From the NCBI GenBank assembly GCA_034429275.1, contig DAOUFU010000164.1:1-16774 (forward strand): 16,774 nt of DNA, written 5' to 3'. A program made the position numbers and the translations under genes. The notes beneath the pieces were generated by a model that worked only from the letters and a program-made list of their open reading frames with translations, was not told where the DNA came from and searched no databases. Position 1 is the stretch's first letter; the number at the start of each line of letters is the position of its first letter. The DNA comes from DAOUFU01 sp034429275. GTDB lineage: Bacteria > Chloroflexota > Anaerolineae > Aggregatilineales > Aggregatilineaceae. Shown piece by piece: positions 1 through 7,595 of this stretch.

Positions 1-66
1 CCCTGATGGACCGCCACCCTCTTCCTGATCACCCAACAGAATGGAAAGTTTTGAGGAGAATTCGCC

Positions 67-1023
67 ATGTCTGTGGCCCAAAGCACCACGACGCCCACCA
101 AGAGCACCCTTTTGGGCAGGCTGAGCTTGCAGCAAATACGACAATTGTGGGGGTGGGTTTTCCTCTCCCCGTGGATTATCGGCTTTCTGGCGTTCGATTT
201 CGCGCCCATGATCGCGTCGTTTGTCTTCACCTTCACGGATCTTCAGCTCACCAAGCCGGACCAGGTGCAGTTCATCGGGCTGGATAACTACCGGACCCTG
301 ATCCATGATGCGAATGTCGGAAAGTCACTGCGTGTGACGTTGGTGTTCATGCTTTTTGCGCTGCCAATTTCCATCATCATCCCACTCGCCCTGGCGACTC
401 TGCTCAATTCGAAACAACTGTGGGGGCGGCGGTTGTTCCGCACCCTGTTCTATATGCCCTACATGGTGCCGGTGATCTCGATCACCTATATCTGGAATGG
501 GTTCCTCAACGCCCAGTCCGGCTGGCTCAATCGTTTCATTGAGAATGTATTGGGGCTTGACGGCCCGAACTGGCTGTACAGCTCAACTTATATTTACCCG
601 GCGCTGCTGATGATCGGCATCTGGGGCACGGGCAATGCCATGCTGACCCTGCTAGCCAGCATGCAGACGGTGCCCACCGAATTGTATGAAGCCGCCAGGG
701 TCGATGGGGCCAACACGGTGACCGTTTTCCGCCACATCACGCTGCCGCTCATCACACCGATGATTTTCTACAACCTGATCCTGGCGTTGATCGGCCTGTT
801 CCGCTATTTCGATATTCCCTATATCCTTTCGCGCGGGACGGGCGGCCCCAACGACATCACCCTGTTCTACAACATCTATTTTTACCGGGTCGCCTTCACT
901 TACGACCGGATGGGATATGGGGCGACGCTGGCCTGGCTGCTCTTTGTGATTGCGCTGTCCGTCACGATCTTCTTCTTTGCGACTGCGCGACGGTGGGTTT
1001 ATTACGCTGGGGGGAATGACTGA
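67..1023 (+). CDS. Sugar ABC transporter permease, MalF/UgpA-like
   Basis: Inner-membrane subunit of a CUT1-type carbohydrate ABC importer. The 318-residue protein has six hydrophobic segments (about 29-53, 88-112, 127-147, 175-199, 231-250 and 287-307) and a clear cytoplasmic EAA loop near residues 205-229 (ELYEAARVDGA...LPLI), which docks the ATPase. The length is normal for the family and, unlike E. coli MalF, there is no large extracytoplasmic loop. The ATG at 67 is preceded by GAGGAG at 53-58, a good spacing. The stop is five bases before the ATG of the second permease, so the two are almost certainly one operon, translationally coupled. The solute-binding protein would be expected just upstream, outside the window; a TGA at 4-6 may be its end, but that cannot be shown. 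The substrate is inferred to be xylo-oligosaccharide or a similar glycan from the nearby GH10 genes. No ATPase gene is visible here. Confidence 0.93.
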   Translation: MSVAQSTTTPTKSTLLGRLSLQQIRQLWGWVFLSPWIIGFLAFDFAPMIASFVFTFTDLQLTKPDQVQFIGLDNYRTLIHDANVGKSLRVTLVFMLFALPISIIIPLALATLLNSKQLWGRRLFRTLFYMPYMVPVISITYIWNGFLNAQSGWLNRFIENVLGLDGPNWLYSSTYIYPALLMIGIWGTGNAMLTLLASMQTVPTELYEAARVDGANTVTVFRHITLPLITPMIFYNLILALIGLFRYFDIPYILSRGTGGPNDITLFYNIYFYRVAFTYDRMGYGATLAWLLFVIALSVTIFFFATARRWVYYAGGND

Positions 1024-1028
1024 ACCGC

Positions 1029-2606
1029 ATGGCTACCACGACTCGCACACCAAAATTGTGGGGCAGCAAGCAGATTGTCGCTCGCTACAGGAAGCTGGGA
1101 ATGAGCGCGCTGCTGGTCATGTTCACCATCCTGATCCTGGTCGCCTACCTCTCGCCCTTCGGCTATATGGCGGTCACCAGCATCAAGAGCAGGCCGCAGA
1201 TCACCGAAAAAGACATCCTGCCCATGTCGCCGGTGATGTACCATTACGACGGCGAGCAGTACCCCGAATGGAGCGTTCTCACCGGCTCGCGCTACCCCAT
1301 CTATCGCGTGGTGGATGAGGACGGCACCGAGCACCAATGGGCACTGATCGCCACGCTTGAGGATCGCGTGATCTTCATCGATCCGGCCAACCCTAACGCC
1401 GGGGTGATCGAATGGACCGGCGATCAATCGAAGATGGAACCGGCGGTTGAACCCGAAACCTGGGCCTATACCGGCACCGGCTATAAAGACGCTGGAGTTG
1501 TGCGCGGCACCAAGTACCCGCTGTACGAGGTGGAGATCGACGGCCAGACCAAACAACTGGCGCTGTTCAAGTCGGAGGGGGACACGCATTACTTCCTCGA
1601 CAAAGCCGCGCCCGAATCCGGCATTGTGGAATGGCAGGGGGACCTGGAGACCCTCACCGCGCTGGAGAAGGAAGTCAAACCCTATACCCACCGCGGCAAG
1701 AAAATCCCCGAAGTGGTGCTGCTGCCCGGCACAGATTACCCATTGTATGAGGTTCCTACCGAAGATGGCGGCACCCAGCGCTGGGCGATGATCCAGGAAG
1801 GGGTCGGGCAGATGGAGACTTATTTCATCGACCCCGATAACCTTGAAGCGGGTATTCTGGCGTGGTCGGAGCAACCATTTGCTTCCCAACAGCGGCCCAA
1901 CGCGCACCCGGTGAAGCAATTTGACGCGCAGTGGGGCAACTTCGAGCGGGCGTGGCGCGAAGCCAAGTTCTCGCGGGCCTTGTGGAACACGCTGGCCATT
2001 GCCATCCTGGGCATGATCGGCACGGTGATCTCGTGCACGCTGGTGGCCTATGCGTTCACGCGCTTCCCCATCCCTTACAAAAACGTGCTGTTCATGATCC
2101 TGATCTCGACCATCATCCTGCCCAAGCAGGTGACGCTGGTGCCCACCTACTTTGTATTCGCACAGGTGCTGGGTTGGACGGGGACCTGGCTGCCGCTGAT
2201 CGTGCCGCACTTCTTCGCCAATGCCTACAACGTGCTGCTGCTGCGGCAGTATTTCAGCACGCTGCCGATTGAGCTTGACGAGGCCGCCATGATCGATGGC
2301 GCGGGGCCGTTCCGCATCCTGGTTTCTGTGATCATCCCGCAGGCGTGGCCCGCCATCGTCGCGGGGAGCCTGTTCCACTTTGTCTTCGCGTGGAACGACT
2401 ACTTCGAGCCGCTGATCTACACGCTGAACAATCCCAAGATCGCCCCGCTCTCGGTGGCCATCCAGATTTTCAACTTCGTGTACGATCAACAGCCGCACCT
2501 GATCCAGGCCACCGCATTGATGGGCCTGATCGTGCCGGTGACGCTGTTCTTCCTGGCGCAGCGCGTCTTCATGCGCGGCGTGATTATGACCGGCGTGGAC
2601 AAATAA
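1029..2606 (+). CDS. Sugar ABC transporter permease, MalG-like, with a large repeat-bearing extracytoplasmic insert
   Basis: Second membrane subunit of the CUT1 importer, partner of the permease just upstream. At 525 residues it is nearly twice the usual MalG-like length (about 280). TM1 is at residues 24-48. The conserved region that normally follows it resumes near residue 300 (WGNFERAW), then come five more TM segments (about 320-342, 352-378, 386-404, 440-463 and 494-512). The EAA loop is at about 415-441 (ELDEAAMIDGAG...IIPQAWP). Residues about 60-300 are an extra hydrophilic domain in the first outside-facing loop, built of three diverged repeats (see the separate entry). A G-rich stretch at 1009-1015, inside the end of the previous gene, is a distant SD candidate; coupling through the five-base gap is likely. 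The conserved parts leave no doubt about the family. The role of the insert is unknown; contact with the binding protein or cell-surface glycan, by analogy with the MalF P2 loop, is only inference. Confidence 0.93.
   Translation: MATTTRTPKLWGSKQIVARYRKLGMSALLVMFTILILVAYLSPFGYMAVTSIKSRPQITEKDILPMSPVMYHYDGEQYPEWSVLTGSRYPIYRVVDEDGTEHQWALIATLEDRVIFIDPANPNAGVIEWTGDQSKMEPAVEPETWAYTGTGYKDAGVVRGTKYPLYEVEIDGQTKQLALFKSEGDTHYFLDKAAPESGIVEWQGDLETLTALEKEVKPYTHRGKKIPEVVLLPGTDYPLYEVPTEDGGTQRWAMIQEGVGQMETYFIDPDNLEAGILAWSEQPFASQQRPNAHPVKQFDAQWGNFERAWREAKFSRALWNTLAIAILGMIGTVISCTLVAYAFTRFPIPYKNVLFMILISTIILPKQVTLVPTYFVFAQVLGWTGTWLPLIVPHFFANAYNVLLLRQYFSTLPIELDEAAMIDGAGPFRILVSVIIPQAWPAIVAGSLFHFVFAWNDYFEPLIYTLNNPKIAPLSVAIQIFNFVYDQQPHLIQATALMGLIVPVTLFFLAQRVFMRGVIMTGVDK
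1266..1865 (+). repeat. Three diverged protein repeats of 74-residue period inside the MalG-like permease
   Basis: The unit opens with a G-x-x-YP-[IL]-Y-x-V motif and closes with G-[VI]-[IVL]-x-W. Copies span about residues 80-129 (GSRYPIYRV ... GVIEW), 155-202 (GTKYPLYEV ... GIVEW) and 228-279 (GTDYPLYEV ... GILAW). The YP pairs lie at residues 89-90, 163-164 and 237-238, exactly 74 apart. Between the motifs each copy has a charged loop, a short hydrophobic strand (WALI, LALF, WAMI) and an FIDP/FLDK/FIDP turn. DNA identity is low, so the triplication is old and retained at protein level. The fold looks beta-rich; no named domain is recognised. Confidence 0.85.
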
Positions 2607-2635
2607 GCTAACCGATACCAGGGGGTTAGAGCGAT

Positions 2636-2661
2636 GGGGCGAGGCGGAGACTCCTCGCCCC
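2636..2661. terminator. Hairpin between convergent permease and MFS genes
   Basis: GGGGCGAGG at 2636-2644 and CCTCGCCCC at 2653-2661 form a perfect 9-bp GC-rich stem with an 8-base loop. It lies between the stop of the permease and the stop of the minus-strand MFS gene, so it can serve both directions. There is no T-tract on either side, which makes it weaker as a classical intrinsic terminator. Confidence 0.6.
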
Positions 2662-2671
2662 GTTGATTCAC

Positions 2672-3961
2672 TCACGCGGTGGCCTGCTCGGAAGACTTCC
2701 CTTGCGGACTGACGCCCGCCCACACAAAGATGATCACTCCGCCCAGCGCCATCAGCGCGCCGAACAGGAACGGCGCACTCGCGCCCCAGCCGGACCAGCC
2801 AAACGCACCCTGCCACAGCACCCCCGCGATAACGCTGGCGGGCAGTGCCGCAATCCCCACGGCGGCGCTGAACAGGCCATAGGCAGTGCCGCGCTGGGCG
2901 GGCGCGACCAGGTCCGCGACCAGGGCTTTCGCCGTGCCCTCGGTCACGCCGTAATACACGCCATAGAGCGCATAGCACACCCAGATCTGCCAGGCATCGA
3001 TCACCAGGGCGAAGCCCAGGTAGAGCGCGGCATAGGCCAGCCAGCCGCCGACCAGCAGTCTCCGGCGGCCCACCCGGTCGGAAAGTGCCCCTGCCGGGCC
3101 AGAGATGGCCGAATAGACCAGGTTGAAGGTGAGCAGCATTCCCAACACGCCCACCACGCTCAACCCGCGCTCTTGCGCGCGCAGAATCAGGAAGGCATCG
3201 GCGGAATTGCCCAGCGTGAACACAATCACCGCCAGCAGGAACCAGCGAAAGCGCCGGTCGAACCCGGCCAGCGAGAATCGGAGCGGGCGGCGTTCGGTGG
3301 CTGCCCCTGGCGTCGCGGTTCGGCGCGCGGAGACCTGCTGCGCGCCCAGCGCCAACACCAGCACCGCCACCACAGCCGGGATAATGCTGATGAGCACAAT
3401 GGCCTGGAAGGTCGAGCGGCGAAGCTCCAGGTTGCTGGCCTGCGCAGCCGCCACCACTACCAGCGCGATCAGAATGCCGACGGCGGCCCCTGCTGTATCA
3501 CCGGCGCGGTGCAGTCCAAAGGCCAACCCGCGATGCGACTCCTCGATGCTGTCGGCCACCAGGGCATCGCGCGGGGCTGTGCGTATCCCTTTGCCGACTC
3601 GGTCGCTGAAGCGCACAGCCAACACGCCGCCCCACGAGGTCGCCCAGTACAGGAACGGCTTGGAGATGGCCGAAAGGCCGTACCCCGCTACGGCAGGCCA
3701 CTTGCGCTGCCTCCACCTGTCCGAGAGCCAGCCGGAGATCACCTTGACCAGGCTGGCCGTCGTCTCGGCGATGCCTTCGATCACGCCGATGATGTTGGTC
3801 TTGACCCCGACCACATTGGAGAGATAGAGCGGCAGCAGGTTGAACACCATCTCGCTGGAAATATCGGTCAGAAAGCTGGTGATGGTGACCACCCAGACAT
3901 TTCGTGGCAGGGTGCGCCACGAATTCCACAGCGACGAACGAGCTTTGGTCTGCGTTGTCAT
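2672..3961 (-). CDS. MFS transporter, 12 TM
   Basis: Major facilitator superfamily membrane transporter, 429 residues, the standard length for 12 TM segments. The MFS motif A appears twice as expected, after TM2 (GWLSDRWRQRKW, 77-88) and after TM8 (GALSDRVGRRR, 291-301). The motif DRVGKGIRTAPRDAL (120-134) is typical of a bacterial MFS subgroup usually annotated only as MFS_1 or putative efflux permease. The central loop (about 205-235) is long and basic, as in 6+6 MFS proteins. The gene converges with the ABC permeases and lies downstream of the secreted xylanase gene on the same strand, but the strong terminator between them makes a shared transcript unlikely. Its ATG has only a weak upstream GGAAAG (complement of 3974-3979). 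The substrate cannot be read from the sequence; a sugar or drug is possible. Confidence 0.9.
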   Translation of the reverse strand: MTTQTKARSSLWNSWRTLPRNVWVVTITSFLTDISSEMVFNLLPLYLSNVVGVKTNIIGVIEGIAETTASLVKVISGWLSDRWRQRKWPAVAGYGLSAISKPFLYWATSWGGVLAVRFSDRVGKGIRTAPRDALVADSIEESHRGLAFGLHRAGDTAGAAVGILIALVVVAAAQASNLELRRSTFQAIVLISIIPAVVAVLVLALGAQQVSARRTATPGAATERRPLRFSLAGFDRRFRWFLLAVIVFTLGNSADAFLILRAQERGLSVVGVLGMLLTFNLVYSAISGPAGALSDRVGRRRLLVGGWLAYAALYLGFALVIDAWQIWVCYALYGVYYGVTEGTAKALVADLVAPAQRGTAYGLFSAAVGIAALPASVIAGVLWQGAFGWSGWGASAPFLFGALMALGGVIIFVWAGVSPQGKSSEQATA

Positions 3962-4059
3962 GATTTGGACACACTTTCCAGGTTCGGGTTCCGAAACGAT
4001 TTGGCGAGTATAGGCTCATTTTGCACATCGGGGGTAACAGCCGGACCAGCTCAATAAAA

Positions 4060-4088
4060 ACGGGACGGACCCGCGCGGTCCGTCCCGT
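4060..4088 (-). terminator. Strong intrinsic terminator of the secreted xylanase gene
   Basis: A perfect 12-bp stem (4060-4071 with 4077-4088, ACGGGACGGACC and its complement) closes a 5-base loop. On the minus strand it is followed by TTTTTATT (complement of 4053-4060). It begins 39 bases past the xylanase stop codon. A smaller 6-bp hairpin (4097-4102 with 4115-4120) sits between the stop and the terminator. Confidence 0.9.
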
Positions 4089-4126
4089 AGTGCAGCCACA
4101 CCCCCTGGTTCAGCGGTGTGAATTGC

Positions 4127-5953
4127 CTACTTCGTTTTATCCCAGAAGATCAACTGTCCGAACAGGCTGGGATTGGTCCACGACTGGTCCTGTGTATCGC
4201 GGGCGGACCAGATCAGCTTGGTGTCGCGGCCCGGCGCTGCCGCGCCGTTGAGATGCGCCTGGAAGCCGAGCACGCCTTCATGCTTTGGCACGATGTTCCA
4301 GACCTCGGTGACCAGCGGCACGGCGGCCTCGATGGTGTAGCCAGTCTCCGTCTCGACGGCATAGACGCTCACCTGGGACGCGTCACTGTTGTAGCCGCCG
4401 ATGATGGGGGCATCCGGCTGGGTGATGTTGGCCGCCAGGATGCCGATCTGTGCAACGCCCGGCTCATAGGACAGCAGCTCCAGGTTGCCGGTGGTGTTAA
4501 GGTAGAACTCAACCGAGTCTTCCTGGTACCACTCGGTGGCAGGATCGTACTGCCCATAGACCAGCTTGCTATCTTTGACTTCGGCCAGGAAATACAGGTT
4601 GGTATCGTCGGCCACCACCGCGAAAGTCATCGCCGTGTCGTGATTGGGCGGAAGCTGCGGGCCTTTGTCGATGGTGACGCGCGGCACGTTCGCCCAATCG
4701 CTGGTATCGCCATCGAGCGTGATGGTGACCGGGTAGGCCGCGTAATAGATCATGCCGGGCACGCTGTCGGGCGCAAGCTGCGCCGGGTCGCTTTTGGACG
4801 GCTCAGGAATTTCCGCCGCTGCGGGTTCCTCGGCTTTGCCCAGGATGGCGTTCAGTTCGGCATCGCTGAGAATGGGTGGCTCACCTGCCGCGCGCGCCAG
4901 CGCATCCAGCGCCGCAAAATAGGCGGGCTTGGGCTGATAAGCGGAGTCGAACAGCAGCGGGTCCACGTCCGGGTTGTTGAAGAATTCGGCTTGCTTCAGC
5001 CACGAGAGATGATCGGCTACGCCCCAAACAATCACCGCGGTGCAGTACTCGCTGGTCGCACAGGTGGTAACCATGTTCCAGTAATCGCCGGCCTGCTGCT
5101 GGAGAATTTCGTCACTGGGCTTGCCCCGGAACTTGACATCCAGCTCGGTGATCTGAACCTGCAAGCCCAGCTCGCCCAGCCGCTTGATATTCGCGCCTAC
5201 CATCGTCGGGGATGCTGAGCCGCCGGGCCTGGTCGAGTTCAGGTCGATATGTGCCTGCAGCCCGACGCCGTGTACCGGCACACCGCGCGCGACAAAATCT
5301 TGCATCATCTCGTAGATCGCGTTCGATTTGGTATTCAAACCTTCCGCGCCATAGTCGTTATAGAACAGCAGCGCATCCGGATCGGCTTCGTGGGCAAACT
5401 GGAAGGCCAGCTCCACATAGTCGGGGCCGATCATGCGCAGCCAGGGCGTATCGCGCAGTTGACGCCCGTTATCGGCCCATGCCTCGTTGACCACATCCCA
5501 GATCGCCACTTTGTCCTTGTAGCGCCCGACCACCGTATAGATATAAGAGCGCAGTTCCTCGATGGCCTCTTCGCGGCTCAGCGGAGCCGATTCCAGCCAG
5601 GCAGGCATACACTGGTGCCACAGCAGGGCATGGCCGTGAATCACCATGTCATTCTCTTGGGCAAAGGCTACCAACCGGTCGAACCGGTTGAAATCGAACT
5701 TGCCGCGTTCGGCGCTCACTTCACACGCCTTGGCTTCCTGCTCCGGCGTCATCATATTGAACTCGCGGGCCACAGTTTCGACATGGGCAGGGGTGTTCAG
5801 GTGATAGGTGTAGACTGCTGTCCCAAAGTACATATCATTCTTTTCGGCCAGCTGGCGGAGGGTTGGCGTACCTTCTTGCGCGCCGATCAGGTGGGCGTTG
5901 GCGATCAACCCCAAAAGCAGCACGATCACGAGAGCCAGTTTGGTCACTTTCAT
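4127..5953 (-). CDS. Secreted GH10 endo-1,4-beta-xylanase with C-terminal CBM9-like domain
   Basis: Hydrolyses the beta-1,4 xylan backbone with retention of configuration, outside the cell. The 608-residue protein starts with a signal peptide (MKVTKLALVIVLLLGL, likely cleaved about residue 20-25). The GH10 barrel spans about 31-352. The acid/base is Glu157 in WDVVNEAW and the nucleophile is Glu270 in QITELDV; GHALLWHQ at 107-114 and VWGVADHLSW at 309-318 are further GH10 landmarks. In the usual TPENxxK substrate motif the Asn is Gln (TPEQEAK, 69-75). A Pro/Glu-rich linker (about 373-398) leads to a beta-sandwich of CBM9/DOMON type (about 403-604; ITLDGDTSDW, EDSVEFYLN). The ATG at 5953 has GAAAGG (complement of 5963-5968) upstream. 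It is divergent from the second GH10 gene and probably controlled through the operator at 6057-6092. Family and catalytic residues are certain; natural substrate is inferred. Confidence 0.95.
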   Translation of the reverse strand: MKVTKLALVIVLLLGLIANAHLIGAQEGTPTLRQLAEKNDMYFGTAVYTYHLNTPAHVETVAREFNMMTPEQEAKACEVSAERGKFDFNRFDRLVAFAQENDMVIHGHALLWHQCMPAWLESAPLSREEAIEELRSYIYTVVGRYKDKVAIWDVVNEAWADNGRQLRDTPWLRMIGPDYVELAFQFAHEADPDALLFYNDYGAEGLNTKSNAIYEMMQDFVARGVPVHGVGLQAHIDLNSTRPGGSASPTMVGANIKRLGELGLQVQITELDVKFRGKPSDEILQQQAGDYWNMVTTCATSEYCTAVIVWGVADHLSWLKQAEFFNNPDVDPLLFDSAYQPKPAYFAALDALARAAGEPPILSDAELNAILGKAEEPAAAEIPEPSKSDPAQLAPDSVPGMIYYAAYPVTITLDGDTSDWANVPRVTIDKGPQLPPNHDTAMTFAVVADDTNLYFLAEVKDSKLVYGQYDPATEWYQEDSVEFYLNTTGNLELLSYEPGVAQIGILAANITQPDAPIIGGYNSDASQVSVYAVETETGYTIEAAVPLVTEVWNIVPKHEGVLGFQAHLNGAAAPGRDTKLIWSARDTQDQSWTNPSLFGQLIFWDKTK

Positions 5954-6056
5954 GGAAAAAATCCTTTCAAAAAACTAGCGGGCGTTTTGGGAGTATGAGA
6001 GGCATTGCGGGCAGATCGGCCCGATGCAGCGGGCTTCAACCACCCTCATCATAGAG

Positions 6057-6092
6057 ATACCACATTTTGCAAGCGCTTGCAAGATGTGGTAT
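6057..6092. promoter_or_regulatory. 36-bp palindromic operator, LacI-family type, in the divergent GH10 intergenic region
   Basis: The centre is a perfect 16-bp palindrome TTGCAAGCGCTTGCAA at 6067-6082, with the central CG typical of LacI/GalR-family sites. The symmetry continues outward (ATACCACAT on the left, ATGTGGTAT on the right) so that 17 of 18 arm positions pair. On the minus strand a TATGAT -10-like element (complement of 6048-6053) abuts it, so binding would cover the -35 region of the xylanase promoter. It is 104 bases from the xylanase ATG and about 80 upstream of the plus-strand promoter. The rest of this 316-base gap has no gene; an 8-bp inverted pair at 6110-6117 and 6162-6169 is of unknown meaning. 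The cognate repressor is not in the window. Confidence 0.8.
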
Positions 6093-6170
6093 GTGTAACA
6101 GGGATGTTGCGGATCGGATGCTTGTACGCGGGAATCAGCCCAATTCTCGCACCCTCCGCAGCCGATCCGG

Positions 6171-6198
6171 TTGTCTGTATGAGGCACACAGGTACAAT
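6171..6198 (+). promoter_or_regulatory. Putative sigma-70 promoter of the signal-less GH10 gene
   Basis: TTGTCT at 6171-6176 and TACAAT at 6193-6198 are separated by 16 bases. Transcription would start about 65 bases before the ATG. It lies 78 bases downstream of the palindromic operator, so control by that operator would need looping or blocking from upstream. Confidence 0.5.
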
Positions 6199-6269
6199 AA
6201 AAAGATGTCTGCGCCCCGCAAGAAGGGGCAAATATATACAGAGCTAAGAGCAAAAATCCAGGAGTTCTT

Positions 6270-7505
6270 ATGAATAACCATACCGTGCCCGCTCACCGGA
6301 TGGCCAAAGCCGTCGTGACACTCACCCACAACGGCGCGCCCCTGGCCCATCAGGATGTTGTCGTCGAGCAAACCCGGCACCAGTTTTTGTTTGGCACTAC
6401 CTGGGGCGAAACCACCCTGGCCTATGCCAGCGGTGAACTCAGCGGCGAGGCCAAAGAACTCGCCGAACGTCGTAACGCCCATTTTTTGAACCTGTTCAAT
6501 ATGGCAACGATGCCGTTTTACTGGGCACGCTTCGAGCCGAAACGGGGCCAGCCGCAGACTCAGCGCATCCTTGCCGCCTCGCGTTGGTATCAGGATCATG
6601 GGTGCGTGGTCAAAGGTCACCCGCTGTGCTGGCATACGCTGACCGCCGACTGGTTGCTCACCATGACGCCCGAAGAAATCTGGGCCGAGCAGGAAGCTCG
6701 CATCCGGCGCGATGTGACCGACTTCGCCGGGGTGATCGATATGTGGGATGTGCTCAACGAAGCGGTGATCATGCCCGTCTTCGACAAGTATGACAACGGC
6801 ATCACGAGGCTGTGCAAAGCCATCGGGCGAATCGAACTGATCCGCCGGGTGTTCGAGGCCGCGCGCACAGCAAACCCAAAGGCCACCCTGCTGTTGAACG
6901 ATTTTGACGTGTCTTCTGCCTACGACATCCTGGTCGAAGGCTGCCTCGAAGCCGGTATCCAGATCGATGTCATCGGCATTCAATCACACATGCACCAGGG
7001 CTATTGGGGCGTCGAGAAGACGCAGTGGGTGCTGGCCAACTTCGAGCGCTTCAACCTGCCGATCCACTTCACCGAAAATACCATCGTCTCCGGGCAGATC
7101 ATGCCGCCGGAGATCGTGGACCTTAACGATTACCAGGTCGATGAATGGCCGAGCACGCCCGAAGGCGAAATTCGCCAGGCCGAAGAAGTAGCGCTGCACT
7201 ACAAGACGCTGTTCGCTCACCCGATGGTGCAGGCCATCACCTGGTGGGACTTCTCCGATGGCGGCTGGCTCAAAGCCCCTGCCGGGCTGCTGCGCCAGGA
7301 TTTCACGCGCAAGCCGTCGTATGACGCGCTCGAACAATTGATCAAGGGGGAATGGTGGGTGCCGCCGACCCGCTTGACCACCGATGCTCACGGGCGAATC
7401 ACATTTAGCGGCTGCCTGGGCGATTACCAGGTGGCGCTGGGAAGCGAAAAGGCCGCCTTTGCCCTCTCACAGGCAGGGGATGTGACCTTGTCAGTAAGCC
7501 TGTAA
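6270..7505 (+). CDS. GH10 glycoside hydrolase without signal peptide (putative intracellular xylanase/xylo-oligosaccharidase)
   Basis: 411 residues, no signal peptide, so probably cytoplasmic. The N-terminal about 45 residues (VTLTHNGAPL ... HQFLFGT) resemble the short beta-strand lead-in before plant-type GH10 barrels. The acid/base is Glu164 in WDVLNEAV and the nucleophile Glu269 in IHFTENT; GHPLCWHT (116-123), IGIQSH (235-240) and WWDFSDGGW (325-333) are GH10 landmarks. The usual ENxxKW substrate motif is replaced by a PFYWARFEP segment (82-90), so the minus subsites differ from a classical xylanase. A short beta tail (about 366-411) follows the barrel. AGGAG at 6260-6264 supports the ATG. 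Divergent from the secreted GH10 gene with a shared regulatory region, suggesting a two-step scheme: cutting outside, uptake by the ABC system, further hydrolysis inside. That scheme is inference. Confidence 0.92.
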   Translation: MNNHTVPAHRMAKAVVTLTHNGAPLAHQDVVVEQTRHQFLFGTTWGETTLAYASGELSGEAKELAERRNAHFLNLFNMATMPFYWARFEPKRGQPQTQRILAASRWYQDHGCVVKGHPLCWHTLTADWLLTMTPEEIWAEQEARIRRDVTDFAGVIDMWDVLNEAVIMPVFDKYDNGITRLCKAIGRIELIRRVFEAARTANPKATLLLNDFDVSSAYDILVEGCLEAGIQIDVIGIQSHMHQGYWGVEKTQWVLANFERFNLPIHFTENTIVSGQIMPPEIVDLNDYQVDEWPSTPEGEIRQAEEVALHYKTLFAHPMVQAITWWDFSDGGWLKAPAGLLRQDFTRKPSYDALEQLIKGEWWVPPTRLTTDAHGRITFSGCLGDYQVALGSEKAAFALSQAGDVTLSVSL

Positions 7506-7523
7506 GTTGTCTATATGGGTGGC

Positions 7524-7552
7524 TTGTTATCACCGGGATTCCTTGATATAGT
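7524..7552 (+). promoter_or_regulatory. Putative sigma-70 promoter of the FHA gene
   Basis: TTGTTA at 7524-7529 and TATAGT at 7547-7552 with the ideal 17-base spacer, about 43 bases before the ATG of the FHA gene. No terminator was seen after the preceding GH10 gene, so read-through is also possible. Confidence 0.5.
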
Positions 7553-7595
7553 GTCTATGAACCTGAAAAACAAAGGACTTGTCAGGAGTAGGTGA

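Noticed and set aside
1002..2978. 658-residue minus-strand open frame over the second permease
   Set aside because: A shadow of the permease in GC-rich DNA; it crosses the convergent terminator and has no recognisable domain.
2663..4057. Long plus-strand open frame opposite the MFS gene
   Set aside because: Its composition (Arg/Gly/Gln/His-rich, no domain) is that of an antisense shadow; the minus-strand frame has clear MFS motifs.
4118..5218. Plus-strand open frame opposite the secreted xylanase
   Set aside because: The opposite strand holds an unambiguous GH10-CBM9 protein with catalytic residues, signal peptide and terminator.
6049..6231. Small open frames across the palindrome between the GH10 genes
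   Set aside because: They run through the operator and promoter, lack ribosome-binding sites and change composition along their length.
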